NCBI GenBank assembly: GCA_910585385.1
Contig: CAJUDV010000001.1
Coordinates: 62,001-126,000, forward strand
Origin: an uncultured Oscillibacter sp.
GTDB lineage: Bacteria; Bacillota; Clostridia; Oscillospirales; Oscillospiraceae
DNA: 64,000 bases
Direction: 5' to 3'
The translations under genes were made by a program, and so were the position numbers. Shown one piece after another: positions 44,439 through 52,934 of the stretch (position 1 is the stretch's first letter; each line of letters begins with the position of its first letter). The notes below the pieces were generated by a model. The model saw only the letters and a list, made by a program, of their open reading frames with translations, had not been told where the DNA came from and ran no database searches.

Positions 44439-44467
44439 TTGACACCTTTTGAAAAAGAAGGTATACT
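44439..44467 (+). promoter_or_regulatory. rpmH promoter
   Basis: -35 TTGACA (44439-44444), -10 TATACT (44462-44467), 17-bp spacer. The resulting leader of about 245 nt contains repeat copy C. Confidence 0.85.
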
Positions 44468-44557
44468 ATCCCATGCGCCTCCTGTGTGGAGGCCGGTGAA
44501 AGTTTACTGCGCCGTTCTCCAAAGGGGGGGCGGTGTCGAGTAAGCGCCGCTGGAGAG

Positions 44558-44680
44558 CCTGATTTAAGACCGCCGAAGCGCCGTTCAGGGCGTCTCTTGC
44601 CGTCAAGCTGTGGCCTTAACCGCCTTGCTGACGCGGAGCGCTCCCTGACGGGTATTCCGCCGGTCTTAAAACGGATTTTC
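44558..44680. repeat. Diverged MITE-like repeat, copy C, in the rpmH leader
   Basis: Imperfect inverted ends around TTTAAGACCG (44562-44571 with 44661-44670). It resembles copy A in order: 'cgccgttcagggcgtctctt' against 'cgccgtcttagggtgccttt', and 'ggtattccgccggtcttaaa' against 'ggcattccaccggttttaaa'. It lies between the rpmH promoter and its ribosome-binding site. Confidence 0.6.
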
Positions 44681-44717
44681 GACGCGGACGCAATTCTGAC
44701 AGGAGGTGTCTCAAAAC

Positions 44718-44858
44718 ATGGCTACAAAACGTACCTATCAGCCCAAGAAGCTCCATGGCCAGAAGGTCCACGGCTTCCGCAAGAGGATGGCTACCGCCAA
44801 CGGCCGCAAGGTTCTGGCCCGCCGCCGCGCCAAGGGCCGCGCGCGTCTGTCCTACTGA
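44718..44858 (+). CDS. rpmH: Ribosomal protein L34
   Basis: 46 aa, AGGAGG before the ATG. 'KRTYQPKKLHGQKVHGFRKR' and the very basic C-terminus identify bL34, a component of the large ribosomal subunit. It begins the conserved rpmH-rnpA-yidD-yidC-khpB cluster on the right side of the origin. Confidence 0.97.
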   Translation: MATKRTYQPKKLHGQKVHGFRKRMATANGRKVLARRRAKGRARLSY

Positions 44859-44965
44859 GCACAGAGCGCGGGAGACACTTGAACAACGTCTTCAGGGACG
44901 GCTGGAATTTTCTTAGATTCCTCCGTCCCTAAAAGAGTTTTTGTTCAGGAAGGCGGGGAAAGGCA

Positions 44966-45310
44966 ATGAAGCGGGCTTATACGCTGAAAGAGAATTATGA
45001 GTTCCGCCGGGTATACCAGAGGGGGGCCTCTGCCGTAAGCGGGTCCATGGTGGTCTACTGCCGGAAAAACAGGCTGGGCCGCAGCCGTCTGGGGATTACG
45101 GCCTCTACAAAGATTGGAAACGCCGTCACGAGGAACCGGGCCCGCCGCAGGCTGCGGGAAGTCTACCGTCTCAACCGGGACAGGCTTAAGACCGGGTGGG
45201 ATCTCATTCTGGTGGCCCGGGGTCGGACGGCGTCGGTCTCCTGGAGAGAGCTGAACGACGCGTTTCTGCGGGCCTGCCGGAAGCTGGACCTTCTGGAGGA
45301 CGGCGGATGA
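44966..45310 (+). CDS. rnpA: Ribonuclease P protein component
   Basis: 114 aa; 'KENYEFRRVYQRG' and the RNR motif 'GNAVTRNRARRRLREVYRL' are diagnostic. It assists the catalytic RNA (rnpB, not in this window) in removing tRNA 5' leaders. GGAAAGGC precedes the ATG, and the stop overlaps the yidD start (ATGA). Confidence 0.96.
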   Translation: MKRAYTLKENYEFRRVYQRGASAVSGSMVVYCRKNRLGRSRLGITASTKIGNAVTRNRARRRLREVYRLNRDRLKTGWDLILVARGRTASVSWRELNDAFLRACRKLDLLEDGG

Positions 45311-45516
45311 GAGGCGTTTTTATTCTGATCATCCGCTTTTACCAAAAGGCCGTCTCCCCCTACCGGCCACGCTGCTGCAACTATATTCCCACCTGCTCCC
45401 AGTACGCTCTGGAGGCCGTGGAAAAATACGGCGCGGTCAAGGGCGGCTGGCTGGCGTTCAAGCGGATTCTGCGCTGCAACCCCTTTCATAAAGGCGGCTA
45501 CGACCCCGTCCCCTAG
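45307..45516 (+). CDS. yidD: Membrane protein insertion efficiency factor YidD
   Basis: 69 aa: 'IIRFYQKAVSPYRPRCCNYI', 'PTCSQYALEAVEKYGA' and 'RCNPFHKGGYDPVP' are the conserved YidD segments. It is a small peripheral membrane protein thought to aid YidC-mediated insertion. The ATG overlaps the rnpA stop. Confidence 0.96.
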   Translation: MRGVFILIIRFYQKAVSPYRPRCCNYIPTCSQYALEAVEKYGAVKGGWLAFKRILRCNPFHKGGYDPVP

Positions 45517-45734
45517 GGCGGCGGGCGTGAATCCCGCCCCGCCCGAAGACGCTTAGGGGCGGAGCCCGGGGAGAGAAGCCGTCCAAGGGCTAAAACAACT
45601 TCAAAGGCAGCCGCGAAGCGCTGCCGGCAGACCGTGCACAGTCTGTTTCCTCTCTTTCTCCCAGGAGAAGGGGGGAGGGTGCAATTCGGACCGGCCATTG
45701 AGATGGCCGAGCTCCTACTCTGGAGGAAATCTCT

Positions 45735-46889
45735 ATGTTTTCAACCATCGGATACTATATCTGTATCCCCTTCGCGGCTCTGCTGCGACTTTTTTACAAC
45801 CTGACAAGCTCCTACGGCCTGTCTCTCATCTTCTTCACCCTGGTGATCAAGCTGGTGCTGCTGCCCTTCCAGATGAAGTCCAAGAAGAGCATGGTGCGTA
45901 TGAACCGGATGTCCGGCAAGATGCAGGAGATCCAGAAGAAATACGCCAACAACCAGATGAAGATGAACGAGGAGCTGCAGAAGTTCTACGCCGAGGAGGG
46001 CATCAACCCCATGAGCGGGTGCCTGTGGAGCTTTCTGCCCATGCCCATCATGATCGCCCTCTACTATATCATCCGGGAGCCCGTGGTCTTCTTCATGAAC
46101 TTCGGCAGCCGCGCCGCCAACCTGGAGGCGCTCCAGAAGGCCAAGGATGTGGTCACCGCGCTGAATCTCAACTGGTCTGCCATGGCCAACGGCAATGACG
46201 GCGCCTACGCCCAGATCGAGATTATCCAGCACATCGCCAACAACGCCGACAACTCCATTGTCAAGACCTTCCTGGCGGAGAATCCCAGCTGGGTCAATGT
46301 GGACTACCACTTCCTGGGAATGGATTTGACCACCCTGCCCAGCAGCGCCTTTACCGCGCTGAAAAGCGGCCTCACCCCCGCCATGATCGGCGTGATTCTG
46401 ATTCCCATCCTCTCCGGCGTCCTGAGCTTTTTGCTCAGCAAGGTCTCCATGGCTGGAACCCAGAATCAGGGCTCCGCCGCCGCCAGCGGCAAGACCATGA
46501 TGCTGATGATGCCCCTGATGAGCGTATACATCGCCTTCATTATGCCCGCAGCCCTGGGCGTGTACTGGATTGCCCAGAGCGCCTTCTCCATCATCCAGGA
46601 GGCTGTTTTGGGGAAATTCTACACTAAGAGGATTCAGGCGGAGGAGGACGCCCGCTTTGAGGCCCGGGAGGCCGACCGCAAGCGCCGCCAGGAGGAGGCC
46701 AAGGTCCTCCAGGAGAAGCAGAAGCAGCAGGCCGCTCAGAAGAAGTCCCTGAAGGAGAAGCGGCAGGAGGCCCAGGAGGCCAAAAACAAGGCGAAGAAAC
46801 CCAGTACTACCGAGGCGGGCCGGGTCGGTGAGCGTCCCTATGCCCGCGGCCGCTCTTACAAGGCGGACCGCTACGATACGGAGGATTGA
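45735..46889 (+). CDS. yidC: Membrane protein insertase YidC (SpoIIIJ/OxaA type)
   Basis: 384 aa; GGAGGAAAT before the ATG. Five membrane segments of the YidC/Oxa1 core: 'LSLIFFTLVIKLVLLPFQMK', a long cytoplasmic coiled loop, 'GCLWSFLPMPIMIALYYII', then two or three C-terminal segments ending 'GVYWIAQSAFSIIQEAV'. The cytoplasmic tail of about 95 residues is unusually rich in Lys, Glu, Arg and Gln and forms a predicted helix, probably for ribosome contact. There is no lipobox at the N-terminus. The 218 bp between yidD and yidC show no gene. Confidence 0.95.
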   Translation: MFSTIGYYICIPFAALLRLFYNLTSSYGLSLIFFTLVIKLVLLPFQMKSKKSMVRMNRMSGKMQEIQKKYANNQMKMNEELQKFYAEEGINPMSGCLWSFLPMPIMIALYYIIREPVVFFMNFGSRAANLEALQKAKDVVTALNLNWSAMANGNDGAYAQIEIIQHIANNADNSIVKTFLAENPSWVNVDYHFLGMDLTTLPSSAFTALKSGLTPAMIGVILIPILSGVLSFLLSKVSMAGTQNQGSAAASGKTMMLMMPLMSVYIAFIMPAALGVYWIAQSAFSIIQEAVLGKFYTKRIQAEEDARFEAREADRKRRQEEAKVLQEKQKQQAAQKKSLKEKRQEAQEAKNKAKKPSTTEAGRVGERPYARGRSYKADRYDTED

Positions 46890-46897
46890 AAGCCCTT

Positions 46898-47770
46898 ATG
46901 AGAGAGTTTATCGATGTAACGGGCAAAACCGAGGACGAGGCCGTCAGCAGAGCCCTGGCGCAGCTGGGCCTGGACCGGGACGATGTGTCCGTTGAGATTT
47001 TGGAGCGCGCCAAGTCCGGATTCCTGGGCATCGGCAGCAGCCCCGCCCGGGTCCGGGTCTACTACGGCCCCGAGGAGGAGGAGCCTGCCCCCAAGGCTGC
47101 CGAAAAGCCCGAGGCGAAGCCGGAGCCCAAGGCGGAGCCCAAGGCGGAACCCAGACCGGAACTCAAAAAGGAGTCCAGACCGGAGCCGAAGCAGCCCCGC
47201 AGGGAGAGACCCAAAAAGCAGGAGCGCAGAGAGGACAGGCCCGCCGCGCCCAGGATGGAGGAGCCCCGTCCGGCCCCGGTTCCTGCGGACCTGGGCGAAG
47301 AGGTGGACGACGAGAAGGCCCAGGCCATCCGCAAATTCCTGACGGGACTGCTGGAGCACATGGAGTGCTCCGCGGAGATTCGCGTCTACCAGCCGGAGAA
47401 GGGCCGCTATAAGGTTCTGCTGGAGGGCAGGCAGATGGGCGCGCTGATCGGCCGCCGGGGAGAGACCCTGGACGCCATTCAGCAGCTCACCAGCTACTCC
47501 GTCAACCGCGCCGGCGGCGGCCGGGTGCGGGTCCAGCTGGACGCGGAGGGCTACCGGGAAAAGCGGGAGCAGAGCCTTCAGCATTTGGCCAGGAAGGTGG
47601 CGGGGAAAGTGGTCAAGTACCGCCGCAGCGTCCCTCTGGAGCCTATGAACGCCTATGAGCGCCATGTGATCCACACCGCCCTTCAGGATGTTCCCGGCGT
47701 CACCACCTACTCCACCGGAACTGATCCCAACCGCCGCGTTATTGTGGCCTACGACCGGACCACCCACTGA
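46898..47770 (+). CDS. khpB: RNA-binding protein KhpB (Jag)
   Basis: 290 aa from ATG 46898; a TTG at 46886 overlapping the yidC stop is the alternative. Domains in order: Jag_N (1-50, 'EFIDVTGKTEDEAVSRALAQ', 'GFLGIGSSPARVRV'), a Pro/Glu/Lys-rich linker with repeated 'PKAEPKAEP' units (about 55-135), a KH domain ('MGALIGRRGETLDAIQQLTS') and an R3H domain ('PMNAYERHVIHTALQDVPGV'). KhpA/KhpB binds many RNAs and influences cell division. Gene order after yidC is conserved in Firmicutes. Confidence 0.94.
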   Translation: MREFIDVTGKTEDEAVSRALAQLGLDRDDVSVEILERAKSGFLGIGSSPARVRVYYGPEEEEPAPKAAEKPEAKPEPKAEPKAEPRPELKKESRPEPKQPRRERPKKQERREDRPAAPRMEEPRPAPVPADLGEEVDDEKAQAIRKFLTGLLEHMECSAEIRVYQPEKGRYKVLLEGRQMGALIGRRGETLDAIQQLTSYSVNRAGGGRVRVQLDAEGYREKREQSLQHLARKVAGKVVKYRRSVPLEPMNAYERHVIHTALQDVPGVTTYSTGTDPNRRVIVAYDRTTH

Positions 47771-47777
47771 TTTCAAG

Positions 47778-47811
47778 AGAGCCGCCCAACATGCCGGGCG
47801 GCTCTTTTTTT
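47778..47811 (+). terminator. Terminator of the rpmH-khpB cluster
   Basis: 10-bp perfect stem (47778-47787 with 47796-47805), 8-nt loop, then T6. Confidence 0.9.
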
Positions 47812-47893
47812 GAAAAATTTTCATTCTCTGTGACAAACCGCCCCGCCCCGTCGTATATCTGGTGAAAGCTTTCAAATGAGGAGCGAGAGGCCC

Positions 47894-48376
47894 ATGGAAA
47901 AAACCCTATTCAACAGCGCCGCCCGGCAGTATCAGGATATGGTCTACCGCGTTGCCCTGCATATCTTTGGCAATCGTCAGGACGCGGAGGACGCCGTGCA
48001 GGAGGTCTTTTTGCGCCTCTACACCTGTGAAAAGCCCTTTGAGGGGACGGATCACCTGCGCCATTGGCTGATTCGGGTGACGGTGAACGTCTGCAAGGAC
48101 GCCCTGAAAAGCCCCTGGCGGAGACGCCGGGTGTCTTTGGAGGACCTGCCGGAGACGCCGGTGTTCGACCGGCCGGAGCAGGGGGAGCTGTACCGGGAGG
48201 TCATGGCCCTTTCGGAGAAATACCGCACGGTGCTGTACCTCTTCTACTACGAGGAATTGACGGTGCGGGAGATTGGAGAGGTCCTGGGCCTGGGAACCAC
48301 GGCGGTGACAACCCGGCTCCACCGGGCCCGAATGAAGCTGAAAGAGCAGTTGACGGAGGTGTGGAAGGATGAGTAA
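47894..48376 (+). CDS. ECF-type RNA polymerase sigma factor
   Basis: 160 aa from ATG 47894 ('gaggagcgagaggccc' upstream); an ATG at 47876 is less well placed. Region 2: 'YQDMVYRVALHIFGNRQDAE' and 'DAVQEVFLRLYTCEKPFEG'. Region 4: 'LSEKYRTVLYLFYYEELTVR' and 'IGEVLGLGTTAVTTRLHRAR'. The upstream TGACAAAC (47831-47838) and CGTATA (47852-47857) resemble ECF promoter boxes and suggest autoregulation, though the 13-nt gap is short. It overlaps the downstream anti-sigma-like gene by 8 nt. Confidence 0.93.
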   Translation: MEKTLFNSAARQYQDMVYRVALHIFGNRQDAEDAVQEVFLRLYTCEKPFEGTDHLRHWLIRVTVNVCKDALKSPWRRRRVSLEDLPETPVFDRPEQGELYREVMALSEKYRTVLYLFYYEELTVREIGEVLGLGTTAVTTRLHRARMKLKEQLTEVWKDE

Positions 48377-50192
48377 CCGCGAATTCTATCAGGACACCTT
48401 CTCCCAGGTTCGCTCCTCCACGGAGATCAGATGGGAGGATTTTCAGAGTATGAAAAGGAGAAAAAATCCCGCCAGGAGGGTCTTGGCCCTGGCGGCGGCG
48501 GTATGTCTTTTGGCGGTGCTGTCCATCGCGGCGGCGGCCACGGGCCTCTTCGGCCTGCGGGACGTTTTGCTGCCGGAGAAGGGCAGCGTGTACGTGACGG
48601 ACGAAAACGATGTAGTGGTTCCCGGCGAGTACGAGTACAGGGATTTTGTCAGCCTCTCCGGCTGGCAGGACACCCCGGAGAGCAGAGCCCTGGCGGAGTG
48701 GCGGTCCTTTCTGGAGGACTATGACCGGGACGGCGCCATCATCGGCGAAATCGGCAACAGTCCCACGGGCTTTGAGGAGGACTACGGCCTCTATCTGGTC
48801 TACACCCGGGAGATGGCCGATAAGCTGGAGGAGATTGCCGCGAAATACGGCCTTTGCCTCCATACCCGCATGGAGGACGTGATGCCGGAGGCCTGGCGGA
48901 CCGCCGCGGGGGACTTCTGCGGTGAAAACGTCATGGCCTACTCCGGATATATCTACGAAAACGGCACGTTCCGCTTTGACGGCGAGGCGGACCTGGACGG
49001 ATACGGCTATATCGAATACCAGTTCAGCCGGTCTGTCCGGGGGGCCTTTGACGACGTGGCGCTGAACATCGGCGACGCGGCGGACTTCCAGGAGTGGACC
49101 TATGAGACGGCGGACGGCACCTCTGTCACCCTGGGGCTGGGGGCAAAAAACCGCTCCCTGATCCTGGCGGACCTGGGGGACAGCTTTATCCTGGTGAACG
49201 TGCTGACCGGGAAGGCCGGGGACGACACCTTCTCCAGCGGCCCCATCGGGAGGGCGGAGCTGGAGGCCCTGGCGGACAGCTTTCAGTTCTCAGCTCTGAC
49301 CCCGGTGAGACAGCCGGACTTCGACGCCATTCTGGCGGAGAACGCCGGGTACATGGAGGCGATGCAGGGCCAGCCCGTCCCGGAGGAGCCGGAGGAGGAC
49401 GACCCCCTGTACGAGTCCACCGGCATCCGCACCGAGGCGGCCCGGGACTTCGTGCTGCTGCTGGCGGAGCGCATCCAGGACGGAAAGAGGGAGGAGGTGG
49501 CGAACCTTCTGGTCTACCCCGCCCAGGTGGAGGTCTCCGCCGGGACCTTCACGGTGAACTCCGCCGAGGAGTTTCTGCCCTACTACGACGAGGTCATCGG
49601 CCAGAACCGCCTGGGCCTCTCCACGGCCATGACCTGGGAGCCCACCCCCGGTGAGCCCCGGCTGTACCGGGACGGCAGCGGTCTGGTGTCCGCCGCGGAC
49701 GGGGCCGTGTGGTTGGGTCTGGTGGAGGAGAGCGTTCTCCGGATATTCACCATCCAGACGGACCAGGCCGCCGTCCGGGCCGCCGCGCCCCCTCCCGGCG
49801 GGGACGACATCTACGACCGCACGGGCATTGAGACGGACGTTGCCAAGGCCTTTGTCTGGGACCTGGCGGAGCTGCTGGCGGAGGGGGAGAGGGAGAAGGT
49901 GGCGGACCTCTTCGTGTACCCCTGCGCCGCCCGCACCGGCGACGGGACCTTTACGGTGAACACGCCGGAGGAGCTGCTGGAGTACTACGACGAGGCCCTT
50001 GAGAGCCATATGGGAGACCTGATTCCCAAGCTGGACTACACCACCCTCTTCACCCGGGACGGTCTGGTGGGCGTGGGGGACGGCGCTGCCTGGTTTGGCC
50101 TGGTGGAGGACGGGGAGATGCGCCTCTTCAGCCTCTGGTCCGCCCAGGGTCTGGGCGTGGGTCCCGTGGTCAGCGAACCCACCCGGGGCTGA
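48369..50192 (+). CDS. Membrane-anchored anti-sigma-like protein with tandem C-terminal repeats
   Basis: 607 aa. A 36-residue cytoplasmic end ('EIRWEDFQSMKRRKNP') precedes one membrane segment (about 38-60). The outside part begins with a large domain (about 65-330), then two repeats (about 344-470 and 478-600) sharing 'STGIRTEAARDFVLLLAERI' / 'RTGIETDVAKAFVWDLAELL', 'GTFTVNSAEEFLPYYDE' / 'GTFTVNTPEELLEYYDE' and 'GAVWLGLVEE' / 'GAAWFGLVED'. Position (overlapping the ECF sigma gene) and topology make it a likely regulator that holds the sigma factor and senses the envelope. The sensor domains are unrecognised. Confidence 0.72.
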   Translation: MSNREFYQDTFSQVRSSTEIRWEDFQSMKRRKNPARRVLALAAAVCLLAVLSIAAAATGLFGLRDVLLPEKGSVYVTDENDVVVPGEYEYRDFVSLSGWQDTPESRALAEWRSFLEDYDRDGAIIGEIGNSPTGFEEDYGLYLVYTREMADKLEEIAAKYGLCLHTRMEDVMPEAWRTAAGDFCGENVMAYSGYIYENGTFRFDGEADLDGYGYIEYQFSRSVRGAFDDVALNIGDAADFQEWTYETADGTSVTLGLGAKNRSLILADLGDSFILVNVLTGKAGDDTFSSGPIGRAELEALADSFQFSALTPVRQPDFDAILAENAGYMEAMQGQPVPEEPEEDDPLYESTGIRTEAARDFVLLLAERIQDGKREEVANLLVYPAQVEVSAGTFTVNSAEEFLPYYDEVIGQNRLGLSTAMTWEPTPGEPRLYRDGSGLVSAADGAVWLGLVEESVLRIFTIQTDQAAVRAAAPPPGGDDIYDRTGIETDVAKAFVWDLAELLAEGEREKVADLFVYPCAARTGDGTFTVNTPEELLEYYDEALESHMGDLIPKLDYTTLFTRDGLVGVGDGAAWFGLVEDGEMRLFSLWSAQGLGVGPVVSEPTRG

Positions 50193-50195
50193 GAG

Positions 50196-50256
50196 ATGCA
50201 GAAGAGGCCCGAAGGGCCTCTTCTGCATGTCAAAAAAGCGGCTGCGCCGCTTTTTT
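50196..50256 (+). terminator. Double terminator after the anti-sigma-like gene
   Basis: 15-bp perfect hairpin (50196-50210 with 50214-50228) followed directly by a hairpin of 11 bp with A6/T6 flanks (50232-50242 with 50246-50256). Confidence 0.88.
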
Positions 50257-50500
50257 GAGCGGGGGATCGCTTCGCTCTGCGCCTCGGCTGCGCGCCTGTG
50301 GCGCACAATTCGACGCTCGCTCCGCGCAAAGTGTTTTCCCACGTACACGCCGCGGGAAAAACGATTCCACTTTATTTCGCGCCTGCCGGCGCGAACCTCC
50401 TGCGGAGGGGGGGTGACAGTCTTAAAGAGGCCCGAAGGGCCTCTTCCTTTTTGTCTCTTTTTGTGATACACTGTCCTCACCAAATTCCGGGAGGATGAAT
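50257..50500. other. Non-coding gap with a repeated terminator hairpin
   Basis: The hairpin core 'agaggcccgaagggcctctt' of 50203-50222 recurs at 50426-50445 before a CCTTTTTG run. Another small inverted repeat (cgcgcctgccggcgcg, near 50380-50396) is present. A weak -10-like GATACACT (about 50465-50472) precedes the GH3 gene. No gene seen. Confidence 0.6.
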
Positions 50501-51721
50501 ATGAGACGAACTTTCGCGGCGGCTCTGGCCGCCTTGCTGCTGCTCTCCGCCTGCGCCGCCCCGCCTGCGCCGGAGGAAGATCCCCTGCCGCCGGTCCCGC
50601 CTGCGGAGGAACTGCCGCAGGAGCCCCCCGCGCCTTTGGAGCCCACAGAGGAGGAGCTTGCGGCGGACCGGGTTGAGGCGCTTCTCTCCTCCATGACTCT
50701 GGAGGAGAAGGTGGGACAGCTCTTCTTTGTCCGCTGTCCGGAGGTCAGCGCCCTGGAGGACGTCGCCGCCTGCCGTCTGGGGGGATACCTCCTCTTCGGC
50801 CGGGATTTCAAGGACAGCGCCGGGGCCTACCTCACGGCAGAACAGGTGACGGAGAAGATTCAGTCCTACCAGGATGCCGCTCTGATCCCCCTGCTGATAG
50901 GCGTGGATGAGGAGGGGGGCTCCGTGGCCCGGGCCAGCTGGAACCCCAATCTGTTTCCCGGCGGAAAGTGCAGATCTCCCCAGTGGCTCTTAAACCACCG
51001 GGGCGGGGAGGGGGACGTCTTCGCAAAAGACGCCTGGGAGAAGAGCACCGCCCTTCTGGGCTGCGGCGTCAACGTGAATCTGGCCCCGGTGTGCGATGTG
51101 TCCATGGATCCCGGCAGCTTTATCTATGACCGCACTTTGGGCCTGGACGCCGCCGCCCAGGCGGACTACGCGGAGAGTGTGGTCTCCGCCATGGCGGAGA
51201 GCGGTATTGGCAGCGTTTTAAAGCACTTCCCCGGCTATGGGGACAACGCGGATACCCATACCGGCATCGCCCTGGACGAGCGGCCCATGGAGGCTTTTCT
51301 GGAGGGGGATTTCCTGCCCTTCCGGGCGGGCCTGGCGGCGGGAGGGAGGACCACCGCCGTGCTGGTGTCCCACAACATCGTTTCCTGCATGGACCCCGAT
51401 CTGCCCGCCTCCCTCTCCCCGGCGGTCCATGAGATCCTCCGGCAGGAGCTGGACTTTGACGGCGTGGTGATGACCGACGACTTGGCTATGAAGGCGGTGG
51501 CGGACTACGCGAAGGACGGGGCCGTGGCCGTCATGGCCCTGGCGGCGGGGAACGACCTGCTGATCACCGGCGACTACCGTTCCCAGATCCCCAAGGTTTT
51601 GGAGGCCGTGGAAAACGGTGCGCTCAGCGAGACGGTGGTGGACGGCGCCTGCCGCCGGGTGCTGGCGTGGAAACAGGCACTGGGTCTTATCCACATTGGG
51701 GTTGCCACGCTCTCCCAATAG
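50501..51721 (+). CDS. Lipoprotein glycoside hydrolase family 3 (NagZ-like)
   Basis: 406 aa from ATG 50501, which is 6 nt after GGAGG (an ATG at 50495 abuts it). Lipoprotein signal with lipobox 'LLSAC', then a Pro/Glu-rich linker to about residue 55. The GH3 TIM barrel shows 'MTLEEKVGQLFFVRCPE', 'LIGVDEEGGSVAR', the NagZ signature 'KHFPGYGDNADTHTG' and the nucleophile Asp in 'GVVMTDDLAMKAVADYAK'. It should remove N-acetylglucosamine from peptidoglycan fragments or glycans outside the cell. The His and Asp of the NagZ dyad loop (GDNADTHTG) are kept. Confidence 0.92.
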   Translation: MRRTFAAALAALLLLSACAAPPAPEEDPLPPVPPAEELPQEPPAPLEPTEEELAADRVEALLSSMTLEEKVGQLFFVRCPEVSALEDVAACRLGGYLLFGRDFKDSAGAYLTAEQVTEKIQSYQDAALIPLLIGVDEEGGSVARASWNPNLFPGGKCRSPQWLLNHRGGEGDVFAKDAWEKSTALLGCGVNVNLAPVCDVSMDPGSFIYDRTLGLDAAAQADYAESVVSAMAESGIGSVLKHFPGYGDNADTHTGIALDERPMEAFLEGDFLPFRAGLAAGGRTTAVLVSHNIVSCMDPDLPASLSPAVHEILRQELDFDGVVMTDDLAMKAVADYAKDGAVAVMALAAGNDLLITGDYRSQIPKVLEAVENGALSETVVDGACRRVLAWKQALGLIHIGVATLSQ

Positions 51722-51770
51722 TGCCCGGGCCAAATTTCTTCCCCGGAAACACACTACAAGGAGTCATCAT

Positions 51771-52934
51771 ATGGAGACGAAAAAACTGTACTATGAGGAT
51801 CCGTTTTTGCGGGAGTTTACCGCTCGGGTCCTCTCCTGTGAGGAGGCCGGGAGCGGCTGGCGGGTGACGCTGGACCGCACCGCCTTTTACCCCGAGGGGG
51901 GCGGACAGCCTGCGGACCACGGTCTCTTAGGCGGCGTTTTGGTGACGGACGTCCACGAGAAAAACGGCGTGGTTTTCCACACCTGCTCCGCCCCTGTGGA
52001 GATCGGGGCCGAGGTCACAGGGACCTTGGACTGGCCCCGCCGGTTCGACCACATGCAGCAGCACTCCGGGGAGCACATCCTCTCCGGCATCCTGTGTGAG
52101 CAATTTCACTGCGACAACGTGGGCTTTCACCTGGGAGCGGAGATGGTGACCATCGACTACAACGCCGCCATCTCCTGGGAGCAGGCTCTGGAGGCGGAGG
52201 GGCTGGCAAACCAGGCCGTGTGGGCGGACCGGCCTGTGGAGATCACCTACCCCGCGCCGGAGGCCCTGGCGGCGCTGAGCTACCGCAGCAAGCGGGAGCT
52301 CACAGGGCAGGTGCGCATTGTGACCTTTCCCGGGGCGGACTGCTGCGCCTGCTGCGGAACCCATGTCCTCCGGGCGGGGCAGGTGGGGCTCGTCAAGGTC
52401 CTCTCCTGCCAGAAGTTCCGGGAGGGCGTGCGGCTGGAGATCCTCTGCGGAAAGCGTGCCCTGGACTATCTCTCCGCCGTTTATGACCAGGCCCGCTCCA
52501 TCGCCCAGGGCCTCAGCGTGAAGCCCCGGAACGCCGCCGCCGCCGTGGAGCGGCTGGAGGCGGAGCTGGCTGCCGCCAAAGCGGCTCAGGCGCATCTGGA
52601 GGAGACGGCCTTTCATGCCATCGCCAAGGAGCACGCGGGCCGGGGGGATGTGCTGCTGTTCCAGCCCCCCATGAGGCCGGACAGCGTCCGCCGCCTGGCG
52701 GACGCCGCAGCCCAGGAGTGCGGGGGGCTCTCCGCCATCTTTGCCGGAGAGGATGGACAATTTGCCTACGCCCTGGTACGGGCGGACGGAGCGGACATCT
52801 CCGCCCTTGTCAAGTCGCTGAATCAGACCCTCCGGGGGCGGGGCGGCGGCCGGAACGGCTTCGCCCAGGGCAGCGTTCAGGCGGGGCGGGGTGAGATTCA
52901 ATCGTTTTTTGCCGGACAGGGAGGGGGAGACTGA
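51771..52934 (+). CDS. AlaX-like alanyl-tRNA editing protein with DHHA1 domain
   Basis: 387 aa; AAGGAG precedes the ATG. The N-terminal part resembles the AlaRS second additional domain ('LDRTAFYPEGGGQPADHG') with zinc ligands in 'QQHSGEHILSGIL' and 'DCCACCGTHVLRAG'. Residues about 265-385 are a helical spacer plus DHHA1 ('SAIFAGEDGQFAYALVRADG', C-terminal 'GGGRNGFAQGS'). AlaX proteins hydrolyse Ser/Gly mischarged on tRNA-Ala. This long form lacks the AlaRS catalytic domain. The stop overlaps the next start (TGATG). Confidence 0.9.
   Translation: METKKLYYEDPFLREFTARVLSCEEAGSGWRVTLDRTAFYPEGGGQPADHGLLGGVLVTDVHEKNGVVFHTCSAPVEIGAEVTGTLDWPRRFDHMQQHSGEHILSGILCEQFHCDNVGFHLGAEMVTIDYNAAISWEQALEAEGLANQAVWADRPVEITYPAPEALAALSYRSKRELTGQVRIVTFPGADCCACCGTHVLRAGQVGLVKVLSCQKFREGVRLEILCGKRALDYLSAVYDQARSIAQGLSVKPRNAAAAVERLEAELAAAKAAQAHLEETAFHAIAKEHAGRGDVLLFQPPMRPDSVRRLADAAAQECGGLSAIFAGEDGQFAYALVRADGADISALVKSLNQTLRGRGGGRNGFAQGSVQAGRGEIQSFFAGQGGGD

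Noticed and set aside
44486..44932. Open frame crossing the rpmH leader and gene
   Set aside because: Overlaps L34 in another frame and runs through the repeat and ribosome-binding site.
47101..47230. Short direct repeats in khpB (PKAEPKAEP)
   Set aside because: Low-complexity linker normal for Jag/KhpB proteins, not a DNA repeat element.
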